From Streptococcus pneumoniae (lineage in GTDB: Bacteria > Bacillota > Bacilli > Lactobacillales > Streptococcaceae): DNA of 64,000 nucleotides. Shown one piece after another: positions 43,798-51,569 of the stretch (positions are counted from its first letter, which is position 1; each line of letters opens with the position of its first letter). Both the position numbers and the translations under genes were made by a program. Location of the stretch: contig NZ_CKYA01000001.1 of assembly GCF_001113365.1 (NCBI RefSeq), positions 497,688 through 561,687 of the forward strand, given 5' to 3'. Under the pieces are notes generated by a model. The model was given only the letters and a program-made list of their open reading frames with translations. It made no database searches and was not told the origin of the DNA.

Positions 43798-43986
43798 ATT
43801 ATAAACTACAAGTGGATATTGTGTCCTGTATGTGGAAATAAAACACGATTAAAGATAAGGGAAGATACTGAATTAAAAAAATTCCCCCTCTATTGTCCGA
43901 AATGCAGACAAGAAAATTTAATTGAAATAAAGCAGTTCAAAGTAACTGTGATTACAGAGCCAGACGCAAAGACGCAGAGCCGATAA
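43798..43986 (+). CDS. Small cysteine-rich protein (KTR type) downstream of tet(M), non-ATG start
   Basis: A 62-residue protein with two CPxC pairs, CPVCGNKTRLKIRED and CPKCRQEN, a zinc-ribbon-like layout. AAAGGAGGAGA ends seven bases before ATT 43798. The next codon is ATA, and no ATG lies in frame upstream, so translation seems to begin at ATT (or ATA). It ends inside the stem of the terminator that follows. The place is that of Tn916 orf6. A nucleic-acid-binding role is a guess from the zinc ribbon. Confidence 0.7.
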   Translation: MINYKWILCPVCGNKTRLKIREDTELKKFPLYCPKCRQENLIEIKQFKVTVITEPDAKTQSR

Positions 43987-44025
43987 AATGAGATTAATAC
44001 AATCTCATTTTATCGGCTCTTTCCG
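43976..44025 (+). terminator. Terminator after the KTR-type gene
   Basis: AGCCGATAAAATGAGATT pairs with AATCTCATTTTATCGGCT around a five-base loop. Almost perfect stem, then TTTCC. Confidence 0.85.
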
Positions 44026-44045
44026 TTATGTATGGATTCTTTTAA

Positions 44046-44182
44046 TTAGTCTTCGATGTTTCTTGCTTCGTTGATACCGCTGGCTAAAGATTCCATTAAG
44101 GATAGTTCTTTGTCTGTAAAGCTATCCATGTATTTCTCTATCTGTAATCGTCGGGTGCTTTTTACCAAGTTATTAGCAGGTA
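44046..44182 (-). pseudogene. orf9: Tn916 orf9, C-terminal fragment (split by Tn917)
   Basis: The last 43 codons of the 117-residue regulator (NNLVKSTRRLQIEKYMD...) on the minus strand up to the stop at 44046. The other half is at 49449-49670. Removing Tn917 and one AGGTA copy restores a continuous frame, EFFLPANNLV. Orf9 is thought to repress orf7-orf8, so this insertion may remove that control. Confidence 0.85.
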
Positions 44183-44220
44183 GGGGTCCCGAGCGCCTAC
44201 GAGGAATTTGTATCGATAAG
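44183..44220. repeat. Tn917 left terminal inverted repeat
   Basis: 38 bases, GGGGTCCCGAGCGCCTACG to TATCGATAAG. The complement of the right end agrees except in the middle block (CCTACGAG versus CTTAGTGG). Confidence 0.95.
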
Positions 44221-44255
44221 AAATAGATTTAAAAATTTCGCTGTTATTTTGTACA
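44183..44255. repeat. Direct repeat flanking erm(B), left copy
   Basis: 73 bases, the left transposon end plus 35 more. They recur at 45644-45716 with four mismatches by my count. Both copies contain AATTTGTATCGATAAG and TTTCGCTGTTATTTTGTACA. Confidence 0.9.
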
Positions 44256-44512
44256 TTTAACTTGACGGTGACATCTCTCTATTGTGAGTTATTAGTGGTA
44301 CAGTTTTCAACCGTTTTAATTATAAAAAAGTGGTGCATTTTTAAATTGGCACAAACAGGTAACGGTTATTGCAGGTGTATTTCTTATCTATGGGTTTAAC
44401 ATGGATTTTATCATTAAAATCATGAGTATTGTCCGAGAGTGATTGGTCTTGCGTATGGTTAACCCTAAAGTTATGGAAATAAGACTTAGAAGCAAACTTA
44501 AGAGTGTGTTGA

Positions 44513-44541
44513 TTGTGCATTATCTTAAAATTTTGTATAAT
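44513..44541 (+). promoter_or_regulatory. Promoter of erm(B)
   Basis: TTGTGC (44513-44518) and TATAAT (44536-44541) with a 17-base spacer, ahead of the leader peptide start at 44599. The preceding part of Tn917 (44221-44512) shows no gene I can support. Confidence 0.75.
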
Positions 44542-44598
44542 AGGAATTGAAGTTAAATTAGATGCTAAAAATTTGTAATTAAGAAGGAGGGATTCGTC

Positions 44599-44682
44599 AT
44601 GTTGGTATTCCAAATGCGTAATGTAGATAAAACATCTACTGTTTTGAAACAGACTAAAAACAGTGATTACGCAGATAAATAA
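44599..44682 (+). CDS. ermBL: erm(B) leader peptide, 27-codon truncated form
   Basis: MLVFQMRNVDKTSTVLKQTK..., ending DYADK at TAA 44680. The sequence GATAAATAAATAC holds a TAAA repeated in tandem. Without one copy the frame would go on to ...KYVRLIPTSD, a 36-residue leader. The stalling residues around Asp10 are intact. Induction depends on a ribosome stalling here, so the shorter form may change expression. Confidence 0.88.
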   Translation: MLVFQMRNVDKTSTVLKQTKNSDYADK

Positions 44683-44806
44683 ATACGTTAGATTAATTCC
44701 TACCAGTGACTAATCTTATGACTTTTTAAACAGATAACTAAAATTACAAACAAATCGTTTAACTTCTGTATTTATTTATAGATGTAATCACTTCAGGAGT
44801 GATTAC

Positions 44807-45544
44807 ATGAACAAAAATATAAAATATTCTCAAAACTTTTTAACGAGTGAAAAAGTACTCAACCAAATAATAAAACAATTGAATTTAAAAGAAACCGATA
44901 CCGTTTACGAAATTGGAACAGGTAAAGGGCATTTAACGACGAAACTGGCTAAAATAAGTAAACAGGTAACGTCTATTGAATTAGACAGTCATCTATTCAA
45001 CTTATCGTCAGAAAAATTAAAACTGAACATTCGTGTCACTTTAATTCACCAAGATATTCTACAGTTTCAATTCCCTAACAAACAGAGGTATAAAATTGTT
45101 GGGAATATTCCTTACCATTTAAGCACACAAATTATTAAAAAAGTGGTTTTTGAAAGCCATGCGTCTGACATCTATCTGATTGTTGAAGAAGGATTCTACA
45201 AGCGTACCTTGGATATTCACCGAACACTAGGGTTGCTCTTGCACACTCAAGTCTCGATTCAGCAATTGCTTAAGCTGCCAGCGGAATGCTTTCATCCTAA
45301 ACCAAAAGTAAACAGTGTCTTAATAAAACTTACCCGCCATACCACAGATGTTCCAGATAAATATTGGAAGCTATATACGTACTTTGTTTCAAAATGGGTC
45401 AATCGAGAATATCGTCAACTGTTTACTAAAAATCAGTTTCATCAAGCAATGAAACACGCCAAAGTAAACAATTTAAGTACCGTTACTTATGAGCAAGTAT
45501 TGTCTATTTTTAATAGTTATCTATTATTTAACGGGAGGAAATAA
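44807..45544 (+). CDS. erm(B): 23S rRNA adenine methyltransferase Erm(B)
   Basis: It dimethylates A2058 of 23S rRNA and gives resistance to macrolides, lincosamides and streptogramin B. The 245-residue protein starts MNKNIKYSQNFLTSEKVL. It has the SAM motif VYEIGTGKGHLTTKL and NIPYHLSTQII (catalytic NxPY-type motif IV). Full length. The leader and the 5' untranslated region with its inverted repeats set its translation. It is carried by Tn917 between the direct repeats. Confidence 0.98.
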   Translation: MNKNIKYSQNFLTSEKVLNQIIKQLNLKETDTVYEIGTGKGHLTTKLAKISKQVTSIELDSHLFNLSSEKLKLNIRVTLIHQDILQFQFPNKQRYKIVGNIPYHLSTQIIKKVVFESHASDIYLIVEEGFYKRTLDIHRTLGLLLHTQVSIQQLLKLPAECFHPKPKVNSVLIKLTRHTTDVPDKYWKLYTYFVSKWVNREYRQLFTKNQFHQAMKHAKVNNLSTVTYEQVLSIFNSYLLFNGRK

Positions 45545-45548
45545 TTCT

Positions 45549-45680
45549 ATGAGTCGCTTTTGTAAATTTGGAAAGTTACACGTTACTAAAGGGAATGTAG
45601 ATAAATTATTAGGTATACTACTGACAGCTTCCAAGGAGCTAAAGAGGTCCCTAGCGCCTACGGGGAATTTGTATCGATAA
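45549..45680 (+). CDS. 43-residue frame after erm(B), unknown function
   Basis: Starts at ATG 45549, four bases after the erm(B) stop, with GGGAGGAAA upstream. MSRFCKFGKLHVTKG..., ending ...APTGNLYR, whose last dozen codons are made from the internal transposon-end copy. So it is a gene fragment ended by the repeat. It commonly accompanies erm(B) in Gram-positive elements. Confidence 0.6.
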   Translation: MSRFCKFGKLHVTKGNVDKLLGILLTASKELKRSLAPTGNLYR

Positions 45681-45716
45681 GGAATAGATTTAAAAATTTC
45701 GCTGTTATTTTGTACA
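45644..45716. repeat. Direct repeat flanking erm(B), right copy (internal transposon end)
   Basis: Begins GAGGTCCCTAGCGCCTACG, so it is a slightly worn second copy of the left end in the same orientation. It brackets the resistance segment of about 1.46 kb with the left copy. Confidence 0.9.
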
Positions 45717-45898
45717 ATAAGGATAAATTTGAATGGTACCATAAACGACCGTTTATGGTACCTTTTCATTTTCCTGCTTTTTCTAAATGTTTTTTAAGTA
45801 AATCAAGTACCAAAATCCGTTCCTTTTTCATAGTTCCTATATAGTTATACTTAATGAGTTATGGTACATTTAAATTATAAAATTAAGGAGGTTTTTTT

Positions 45899-46453
45899 AT
45901 GATTTTTGGCTATGCTCGAGTGAGTACGGATGATCAAAATCTTAGTTTACAAATTGATGCACTTACTCATTATGGAATTGATAAATTATTTCAAGAAAAA
46001 GTAACTGGTGCGAAAAAAGACCGACCGCAATTAGAAGAAATGATCAACCTACTACGTGAAGGAGATTCTGTTGTCATTTACAAGTTAGATCGAATTTCAC
46101 GATCAACTAAACATTTGATTGAACTTTCTGAATTATTTGAAGAACTTAGTGTCAATTTTATATCTATTCAAGATAACGTAGATACTTCAACGTCTATGGG
46201 AAGATTCTTTTTCCGAGTTATGGCTAGTTTAGCAGAACTGGAACGGGATATTATTATTGAACGAACTAACTCTGGTCTTAAGGCAGCCAGAGTCCGAGGA
46301 AAAAAAGGGGGCCGTCCAAGTAAAGGTAAGCTATCAATTGATTTAGCTTTAAAAATGTATGACAGCAAAGAGTATTCTATTCGTCAAATTCTTGATGCCT
46401 CTAAATTAAGCAAAACAACCTTTTACCGTTACCTCAATAAAAGGAATGCTTAA
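45899..46453 (+). CDS. tnpR: Tn917 resolvase TnpR
   Basis: A 184-residue serine recombinase that resolves the cointegrate. It starts MIFGYARVSTDDQNLSLQ with the catalytic Ser in ARVST, has KLDRISRSTKHL, and ends in the HTH (YSIRQILDASKLSKTTFYRYL). AGGAGGTTTTTTT is the binding site. The resolution site is expected in the 180 bases upstream. It is followed three bases later by tnpA. Confidence 0.95.
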   Translation: MIFGYARVSTDDQNLSLQIDALTHYGIDKLFQEKVTGAKKDRPQLEEMINLLREGDSVVIYKLDRISRSTKHLIELSELFEELSVNFISIQDNVDTSTSMGRFFFRVMASLAELERDIIIERTNSGLKAARVRGKKGGRPSKGKLSIDLALKMYDSKEYSIRQILDASKLSKTTFYRYLNKRNA

Positions 46454-46456
46454 GAT

Positions 46457-49375
46457 ATGGCTATGAAAAGAATTTTAACTACTTCACAGCGTGAACAACT
46501 TCTTTCTGTAGACCACTTATCAGAAGAGGATTTTAAAGCGTATTTTAGTTTTTCTGATTATGATCTGGAGGTTATTAATCAACACCGTGGAAAGGTCAAT
46601 AAACTAGGATTTGCGATACAACTTTGTTTGGCCCGGTATCCTGGGTGTTCTTTAAGTAATTGGCCGATTAAATCAACCAGACTAACTTCTTATGTGAGTC
46701 GACAGCTCCATCTTGATGCAATTGATTTAAATTCATATGATCATAGAAATACACGTGCAAATCACTTCAACGAGATCTTAGAAGTATTCAACTATCATCG
46801 ATTCGGTAGTGCTAATACACAAAAACAGTTAATAGAATATTTAATTGAACTAGCTTTAGAAAATGATGACTCTATCTATCTAATGAAAAAAACAATTGAT
46901 TTCTTAACTCGAAAAAGAATTATTTTTCCATCTATAGCTACACTTGAAGACATTATAAGCCGCTGTCGAGATAAAGCAGAAAACAACTTATTTTCAATAT
47001 TACTCTGTTCATTAACAGATATACAAATTGAAAAACTAGAGAGTTTGTTTCAAATTTATGAAGAGACGAAAATAACTAAACTCGCTTGGCTAAAAGACAT
47101 TCCAGGTAAGGCAAATCCAGAAAGCTTTATGAGTATTTGTAAAAAAGTGGAAGTGATTGCTTCCATGGGACTCGGGACAATTAATGTCTCCCATATTAAT
47201 CGGAACAGGTTTCTTCAGCTAGCTAGACTAGGGGAAAATTATGATGCATATGACTTCTCCCGTTTTGAGCTTGAAAAAAGATACTCTTTACTTATTGCTT
47301 TTTTAGTCAATCATCATCAATATCTGATCGATCAACTGATTGAGATTAATGACCGCATTTTAGCAAGTATTAAACGCAAAGGGACACGTGATTCACAAGA
47401 ACAGTTAAAAGAAAAAGGAAAATTGGCTACTAAAAAATTGGAACATTATGCTTCTTTAATTGATGCTCTTCACTTTGCAAAAGATAATGATAGTAATCCT
47501 TTTGACGAAATTGAACGAATCATGCCTTGGGAAGATTTAGTACAAGATGGAGAAGAAGCTAAAAAAATTACAGGTAATAAAAATCATGGCTATTTAGAAA
47601 TGGTTCGAAATAAAGCTAATTACCTCCGAAGATACACGCCAATGTTATTGAGGACCCTTTCGTTCAAAGCAACTCCGGCAGCAAATCCAGTCCTCATGGC
47701 CCTAACTCAACTAACTGATTTACACAATAGTGGTAAAAGAAAAATACCGGCAGATACTTCTACTGATTTTGTGAGTAAAAAATGGAAAAGCCTTGTTCGG
47801 CCAGAAGAGGGGAAAATAGATCGGTCTTACTATGAGTTAGTAGCTTTCACCGAGCTAAAGAACAATATTCGATCAGGAGATATTTCAGTTGAAGGAAGTA
47901 TGATCCATCGAAATATTGATGATTACTTAGTTGATTTATCTGCTTGTATTGATTCAGAAACTATTCCAGACACGTTTGAGGACTATTTAAAGGATCGGGA
48001 AATAATTTTAGATTTACAGCTTCAATTTTATTCGACAGTTGATAAGAGAATTTCAAGAGCAAACCTTAAAAAGTTGGAAAAAGTTACACCTAGCGAAGCA
48101 GAAATATATAGAAAAAAACTTTATTCAATAATTCCTAAGATAAGGCTTAGTGATCTTTTAATTGAGGTGGACAGTTGGACCAACTTTTCACAAGAATTTA
48201 GTCATGATTCTACAGGGAAACCGCCGAGTGAACAAGAAAGAAAAATTATTTTTGCTGCTTTGCTGGGTTTAGGGATGAATATTGGTCTTGAAAAAATGGC
48301 CCAATCAACTCCTGGAATTTCTTATTCTCAGTTAGCCAATGCCAAACAATGGCGCTTTTATAAAGAAGCTCTGACTCGTGCTCAATCTGTTTTGGTTAAT
48401 TATCAGTTAAAGCTTCCTGTTGCAGACTTTTGGGGTGAAGGAAAAACCACTGCTTCAGACGGAATGCGCGTCCCAGTGGGCGTCTCAGCTCTAAAATCCG
48501 ATGTTAATCCACATTACAAAAGTATGGAAAAAGGAGCTACAATGATTCGATCAATAAATGATAGGCATACGACTCATCATATCGAGGTTGCTTCAACTAA
48601 TACAAGGGAAGCTACTCATACCCTTGATGGCCTACTTTATCATGAAACAGATCTAGATATTGAGGAACATTTTACTGATACAAATGGGTATTCTGATCAG
48701 GTGTTTGGAATGACCGCATTACTAGGCTTTGATTTTGAACCTCGCATCAGAAATATAAAAAAATCACAATTATTTTCTATCAAATCACCTTCCTACTACC
48801 CTAACTTATCAGAAGATATAAGCGGAAAAATCAATGTAAAAATTATTGAAGAAAACTATGATGAAATTAAACGAATCGCCTATTCGATTCAAACAGGAAA
48901 AGTATCTAGTTCTTTACTATTAGGAAAGCTAGGCTCATACGCACGTAAGAATAGAGTAGCTCTTGCACTGAGAGAACTAGGTCGCATTGAAAAGAGCATT
49001 TTTATGATAGATTATATTACAGATAGTGAGCTACGGCGAAGGATCACTCATGGACTAAATAAGACAGAAGCGATTAATGCTTTAGCTAGAGAACTATTTT
49101 TTGGGCGACGCGGAAAATTTATGGAGCGCGATATTCGCCGACAACTTCAAAGTGCTAGTGCGCTTAATGTGTTAATAAATGCAATAAGTATATGGAACGC
49201 CGTCTACTTACAAGCAGCTTATAATTATCTCGTCAAAATAGATCCCGAAGTAACTAAGTATATGAAGCATGTATCTCCTATTAATTGGGAGCATATCACT
49301 TTTCTTGGAGAGTATAAATTTGACTTGTTATCTATTCCTAAACACTTAAGAGAATTGAATATAAAAAATAAATAG
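46457..49375 (+). CDS. tnpA: Tn917 transposase TnpA (Tn3 family, DDE)
   Basis: A 972-residue transposase that cuts the 38-base ends and joins them to a target. N-terminal DNA-binding region (SFSDYDLEVINQHRG), then the Tn3 C-terminal domain: SDGMRVPVGV, TDTNGYSDQVFG (a catalytic Asp), RLRR-type region before the Glu near the end. Full length, with no frameshift. It starts at ATG 46457, three bases after tnpR. Confidence 0.96.
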   Translation: MAMKRILTTSQREQLLSVDHLSEEDFKAYFSFSDYDLEVINQHRGKVNKLGFAIQLCLARYPGCSLSNWPIKSTRLTSYVSRQLHLDAIDLNSYDHRNTRANHFNEILEVFNYHRFGSANTQKQLIEYLIELALENDDSIYLMKKTIDFLTRKRIIFPSIATLEDIISRCRDKAENNLFSILLCSLTDIQIEKLESLFQIYEETKITKLAWLKDIPGKANPESFMSICKKVEVIASMGLGTINVSHINRNRFLQLARLGENYDAYDFSRFELEKRYSLLIAFLVNHHQYLIDQLIEINDRILASIKRKGTRDSQEQLKEKGKLATKKLEHYASLIDALHFAKDNDSNPFDEIERIMPWEDLVQDGEEAKKITGNKNHGYLEMVRNKANYLRRYTPMLLRTLSFKATPAANPVLMALTQLTDLHNSGKRKIPADTSTDFVSKKWKSLVRPEEGKIDRSYYELVAFTELKNNIRSGDISVEGSMIHRNIDDYLVDLSACIDSETIPDTFEDYLKDREIILDLQLQFYSTVDKRISRANLKKLEKVTPSEAEIYRKKLYSIIPKIRLSDLLIEVDSWTNFSQEFSHDSTGKPPSEQERKIIFAALLGLGMNIGLEKMAQSTPGISYSQLANAKQWRFYKEALTRAQSVLVNYQLKLPVADFWGEGKTTASDGMRVPVGVSALKSDVNPHYKSMEKGATMIRSINDRHTTHHIEVASTNTREATHTLDGLLYHETDLDIEEHFTDTNGYSDQVFGMTALLGFDFEPRIRNIKKSQLFSIKSPSYYPNLSEDISGKINVKIIEENYDEIKRIAYSIQTGKVSSSLLLGKLGSYARKNRVALALRELGRIEKSIFMIDYITDSELRRRITHGLNKTEAINALARELFFGRRGKFMERDIRRQLQSASALNVLINAISIWNAVYLQAAYNYLVKIDPEVTKYMKHVSPINWEHITFLGEYKFDLLSIPKHLRELNIKNK

Positions 49376-49410
49376 GCCTTGAAACATTGGTTTAGTGGGA
49401 ATTTGTACCC

Positions 49411-49448
49411 CTTATCGATACAAATTCCCACTAAGCGCTCGGGACCCC
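49411..49448. repeat. Tn917 right terminal inverted repeat
   Basis: CTTATCGATACAAATTCCCA to CTCGGGACCCC, the mirror of the left end. AGGTA follows at 49449. Confidence 0.95.
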
Positions 49449-49670
49449 AGGTAAGAAAAATTCATCAACGGAAACATGAAGTAACGATACAAGGTCATAA
49501 AGAACTTGTATGCTGGGGTGTTGCCCTTTATTTTCAATATTAGTTAAGTACCGTGGGTCAATTTCAATCAATGCTCCCACTTGTTCACGAGTTAAACCTC
49601 GTTTCAATCGAGCTTCTTTAATGGCTAAACCAAAGGCTCTAAAATCATATTTATCTTCTTTTTTACGCAT
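49449..49670 (-). pseudogene. orf9: Tn916 orf9, N-terminal fragment (split by Tn917)
   Basis: Codons 1-74 of the regulator on the minus strand, from ATG 49670: MRKKEDKYDFRAFGLAIKEA, then the XRE-type HTH (GLTREQVGALIEIDPRYLTNIENKG). The frame runs on into Tn917 and soon stops. Together with 44046-44182 it gives the 117-residue Orf9, the expected Tn916 repressor. Any truncated product would keep the HTH but lose the C-terminal part. Confidence 0.85.
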
Positions 49671-49998
49671 AGTAGACCACCTCTATACATTTTATTGTTC
49701 CTACTGAATTAAAAACAGGTATAGAAAAACGTGTTATATGGTTTATAGGTTTATATTTAATAAAAAGCACTACTAAACGCCAATAAAAAAAACCGTTATA
49801 TGGTAGTGCTATTTACGCTGTTAAAATATTGTATATTACTTCCAAATGGCGGTTTGTTGGAGGTCAACGTCGCCATGAAGTACATCATATACAATAAATT
49901 TCCTTACATTGGGTTCTTGTCAAAAAAAGTCGTCTATCTGCAATAGATAAGTACGTCCACCAATGTGGTTTTATAAATCATATAGATAGAATAACAGA

Positions 49999-50039
49999 AG
50001 CATGTAAACAGAGAAATAAATCTGTTTATATGCTTTTTT
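49999..50039 (+). terminator. Terminator before orf7
   Basis: AGCATGTAAACAGA pairs with TCTGTTTATATGCT, then TTTTTT. In the stretch 49671-50174 I see no gene; it holds this hairpin, the orf9 promoter side and direct repeats of TTATATGG. Confidence 0.75.
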
Positions 50040-50174
50040 GGCTATTCAGAACTTTTTTACAAAGTTTATTTATCAGTAATGCAACAAATCCCCCTTTCAC
50101 ATTGGGACTAAGAGTGAAAGGAGATAAACGAGCAAGGCTCACTTCCTTTCCTAGACAGAAAGGGGGTGAGAAAC

Positions 50175-50597
50175 ATGAAACCATCTTCTTTTCAGACCAC
50201 AATAGAAAATCAGTTTGACTATATCTGTAAACGTGCTATGGAAGACGAGCGAAAGAATTATATGCTTTATCTTTCAAGGATTGCAAAGCGTGAGGTGTCC
50301 TTTTCGGATGTTGGCGATTATCTTGTTAGCCAGTTTGCGACAACAGATAACTATTCAACTGACTTTCAGATTTTTACACTCAATGGGTTATCAGTAGGCG
50401 TTGAAAATGATTTGTTGAGTGAAGCATTACGTGAGTTGCCAGACAAGAAACGTGAAATTCTACTGCTGTTTTACTTTATGGACATGAGCGATTCAGAAAT
50501 TGCAGACCTGTTGAAATTGAACCGTTCTACTGTCTATCGGCATAGAACCAGTGGACTAGCCTTAATTAAAAAGTTTATGGAGGAATTTGAAGAATGA
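50175..50597 (+). CDS. orf7: Tn916 Orf7, sigma-factor-like activator
   Basis: A 140-residue regulator starting MKPSSFQTTIENQFDY (start 50175 behind AAAGGGGGTGAG; an earlier start at 50166 is less likely). The C-terminal part is a sigma region 4-like HTH: LPDKKREILLLFYFMDMSDSEI and LKLNRSTVYRHRTSGLALIKK. In Tn916 orf7-orf8 transcription leads into xis-int and across the circle joint. Overlaps orf8 by four bases. Confidence 0.85.
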   Translation: MKPSSFQTTIENQFDYICKRAMEDERKNYMLYLSRIAKREVSFSDVGDYLVSQFATTDNYSTDFQIFTLNGLSVGVENDLLSEALRELPDKKREILLLFYFMDMSDSEIADLLKLNRSTVYRHRTSGLALIKKFMEEFEE

Positions 50598-50824
50598 AAA
50601 CACAATATCCTATGATTCCCTTTCCTCTCATTGTAAAGGCAACAGATGGCGATACAGAAGCGATTAACCAGATTCTACATCATTACAGAGGGTACATAAC
50701 GAAGCGTTCCCTACGACTTATGAAAGATGAATATGGCAATCAAAGTATGGTCGTTGATGAAGTCTTACGTGGAAGAATGGAAACCAGACTGATTACAAAG
50801 ATTTTGTCATTTGAAATTAAGTAA
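50594..50824 (+). CDS. orf8: Tn916 Orf8, small HTH protein
   Basis: A 76-residue protein (MKTQYPMIPFPLIVKATDGD) with a sigma region-2-like helix pattern (AINQILHHYRGYITKRSLR). It overlaps orf7 (ATGA) and probably acts together with it. Its role in Tn916 is to turn on excision. Intact here. After its stop there are no further genes on this strand until xis. Confidence 0.8.
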   Translation: MKTQYPMIPFPLIVKATDGDTEAINQILHHYRGYITKRSLRLMKDEYGNQSMVVDEVLRGRMETRLITKILSFEIK

Positions 50825-50944
50825 TATCCTCTCTCCTTTCGTGGAAGCGTGCTAAACCATTCCACGCTTCCCGAACAGGGAGGTTTGTTATTCCACCAAA
50901 GCATATTGAGCTTTCAATGTGTTTTGATAGGCTAACGAGCCATT

Positions 50945-51284
50945 GTTCTTTGAAAACTGAATAAAAGTAATCGAATACGTTTCGATAAGAAAAGAGCCAA
51001 CGGAACTAACCGCCATGACCTATCTTATAAAGATAGCGAGCGATTCATGTTAGTGATCCGAGAAGCAATCTTTAGCAGGATTGCCTGCAACGACATTCTT
51101 ATCGTGATAATGATACTCCCATACAGTCAATAGTCCGAGCGTGATAAAACCGTCGCAGGCAATGAGTATGGCTACATGAGAACCATGCAGGGGTGGAACT
51201 CCCGTGAGCTTTGCTAAAGCTGTTCGATTGCTGGTAAAACAACTTTTATGAAATCCAAATAAGTGATTTGGAAAGGAGGATTTT
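50945..51284 (+). promoter_or_regulatory. Structured leader with boxA-like motif ahead of xis-int
   Basis: GTTCTTTGAAAACTGAAT (50945-50962) resembles rRNA boxA. Downstream, ATTGCCTGC (51080-51088) is fully complementary to GCAGGCAAT (51155-51163), and other short complementary pieces are present. No gene on this strand. It joins orf8 to xis. The same motif opens the ICE leader at 19948. Confidence 0.5.
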
Positions 51285-51488
51285 ATGAAGCAGACTGACA
51301 TTCCTATTTGGGAACGTTATACCCTAACCATTGAAGAAGCGTCAAAATATTTTCGTATTGGCGAAAACAAGCTACGACGCTTGGCAGAGGAAAATAAAAA
51401 TGCAAATTGGCTGATTATGAATGGCAATCGTATTCAGATTAAACGAAAACAATTTGAAAAAATTATAGATACATTGGACGCAATCTAG
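51285..51488 (+). CDS. xis: Tn916 excisionase Xis
   Basis: A 67-residue winged-helix DNA-bending protein ([20 protein letters not shown], then [19 protein letters not shown]) that binds near both ends and directs Int to excision. GGAAAGGAGGA precedes it. Ends 81 bases before int. Full length. Confidence 0.95.
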
Positions 51489-51569
51489 CGTCGCCAAAGG
51501 GTCTTGTATATGATAAAATAGTATTAAGTCGTATCAAGGCTCTTTCCATAAAGGAAAGGAGCAAATGCC

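Larger units (their letters stand above)
44183..49448 (+). mobile_element. Tn917: Tn917 (Tn3 family) with erm(B)
   Basis: A 5,266-base transposon inserted in orf9. The 38-base ends start GGGGTCCCGAGCGC and end at CTTATCGATA... The target duplication AGGTA is at 44178-44182 and 49449-49453. It holds the erm(B) leader and gene, a 43-residue frame, tnpR and tnpA. All are intact, so it could move by itself. Confidence 0.97.

Noticed and set aside
44341..44613. A 90-codon minus-strand frame between the Tn917 left end and the erm(B) leader
   Set aside because: It lies over the erm(B) promoter and leader start. No binding site or recognisable domain supports it.
51050..51301. An 83-codon minus-strand frame overlapping the xis leader (listed as orf5 in some Tn916 annotations)
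   Set aside because: It has no convincing binding site, overlaps a structured leader and the xis start, and its composition is not protein-like.
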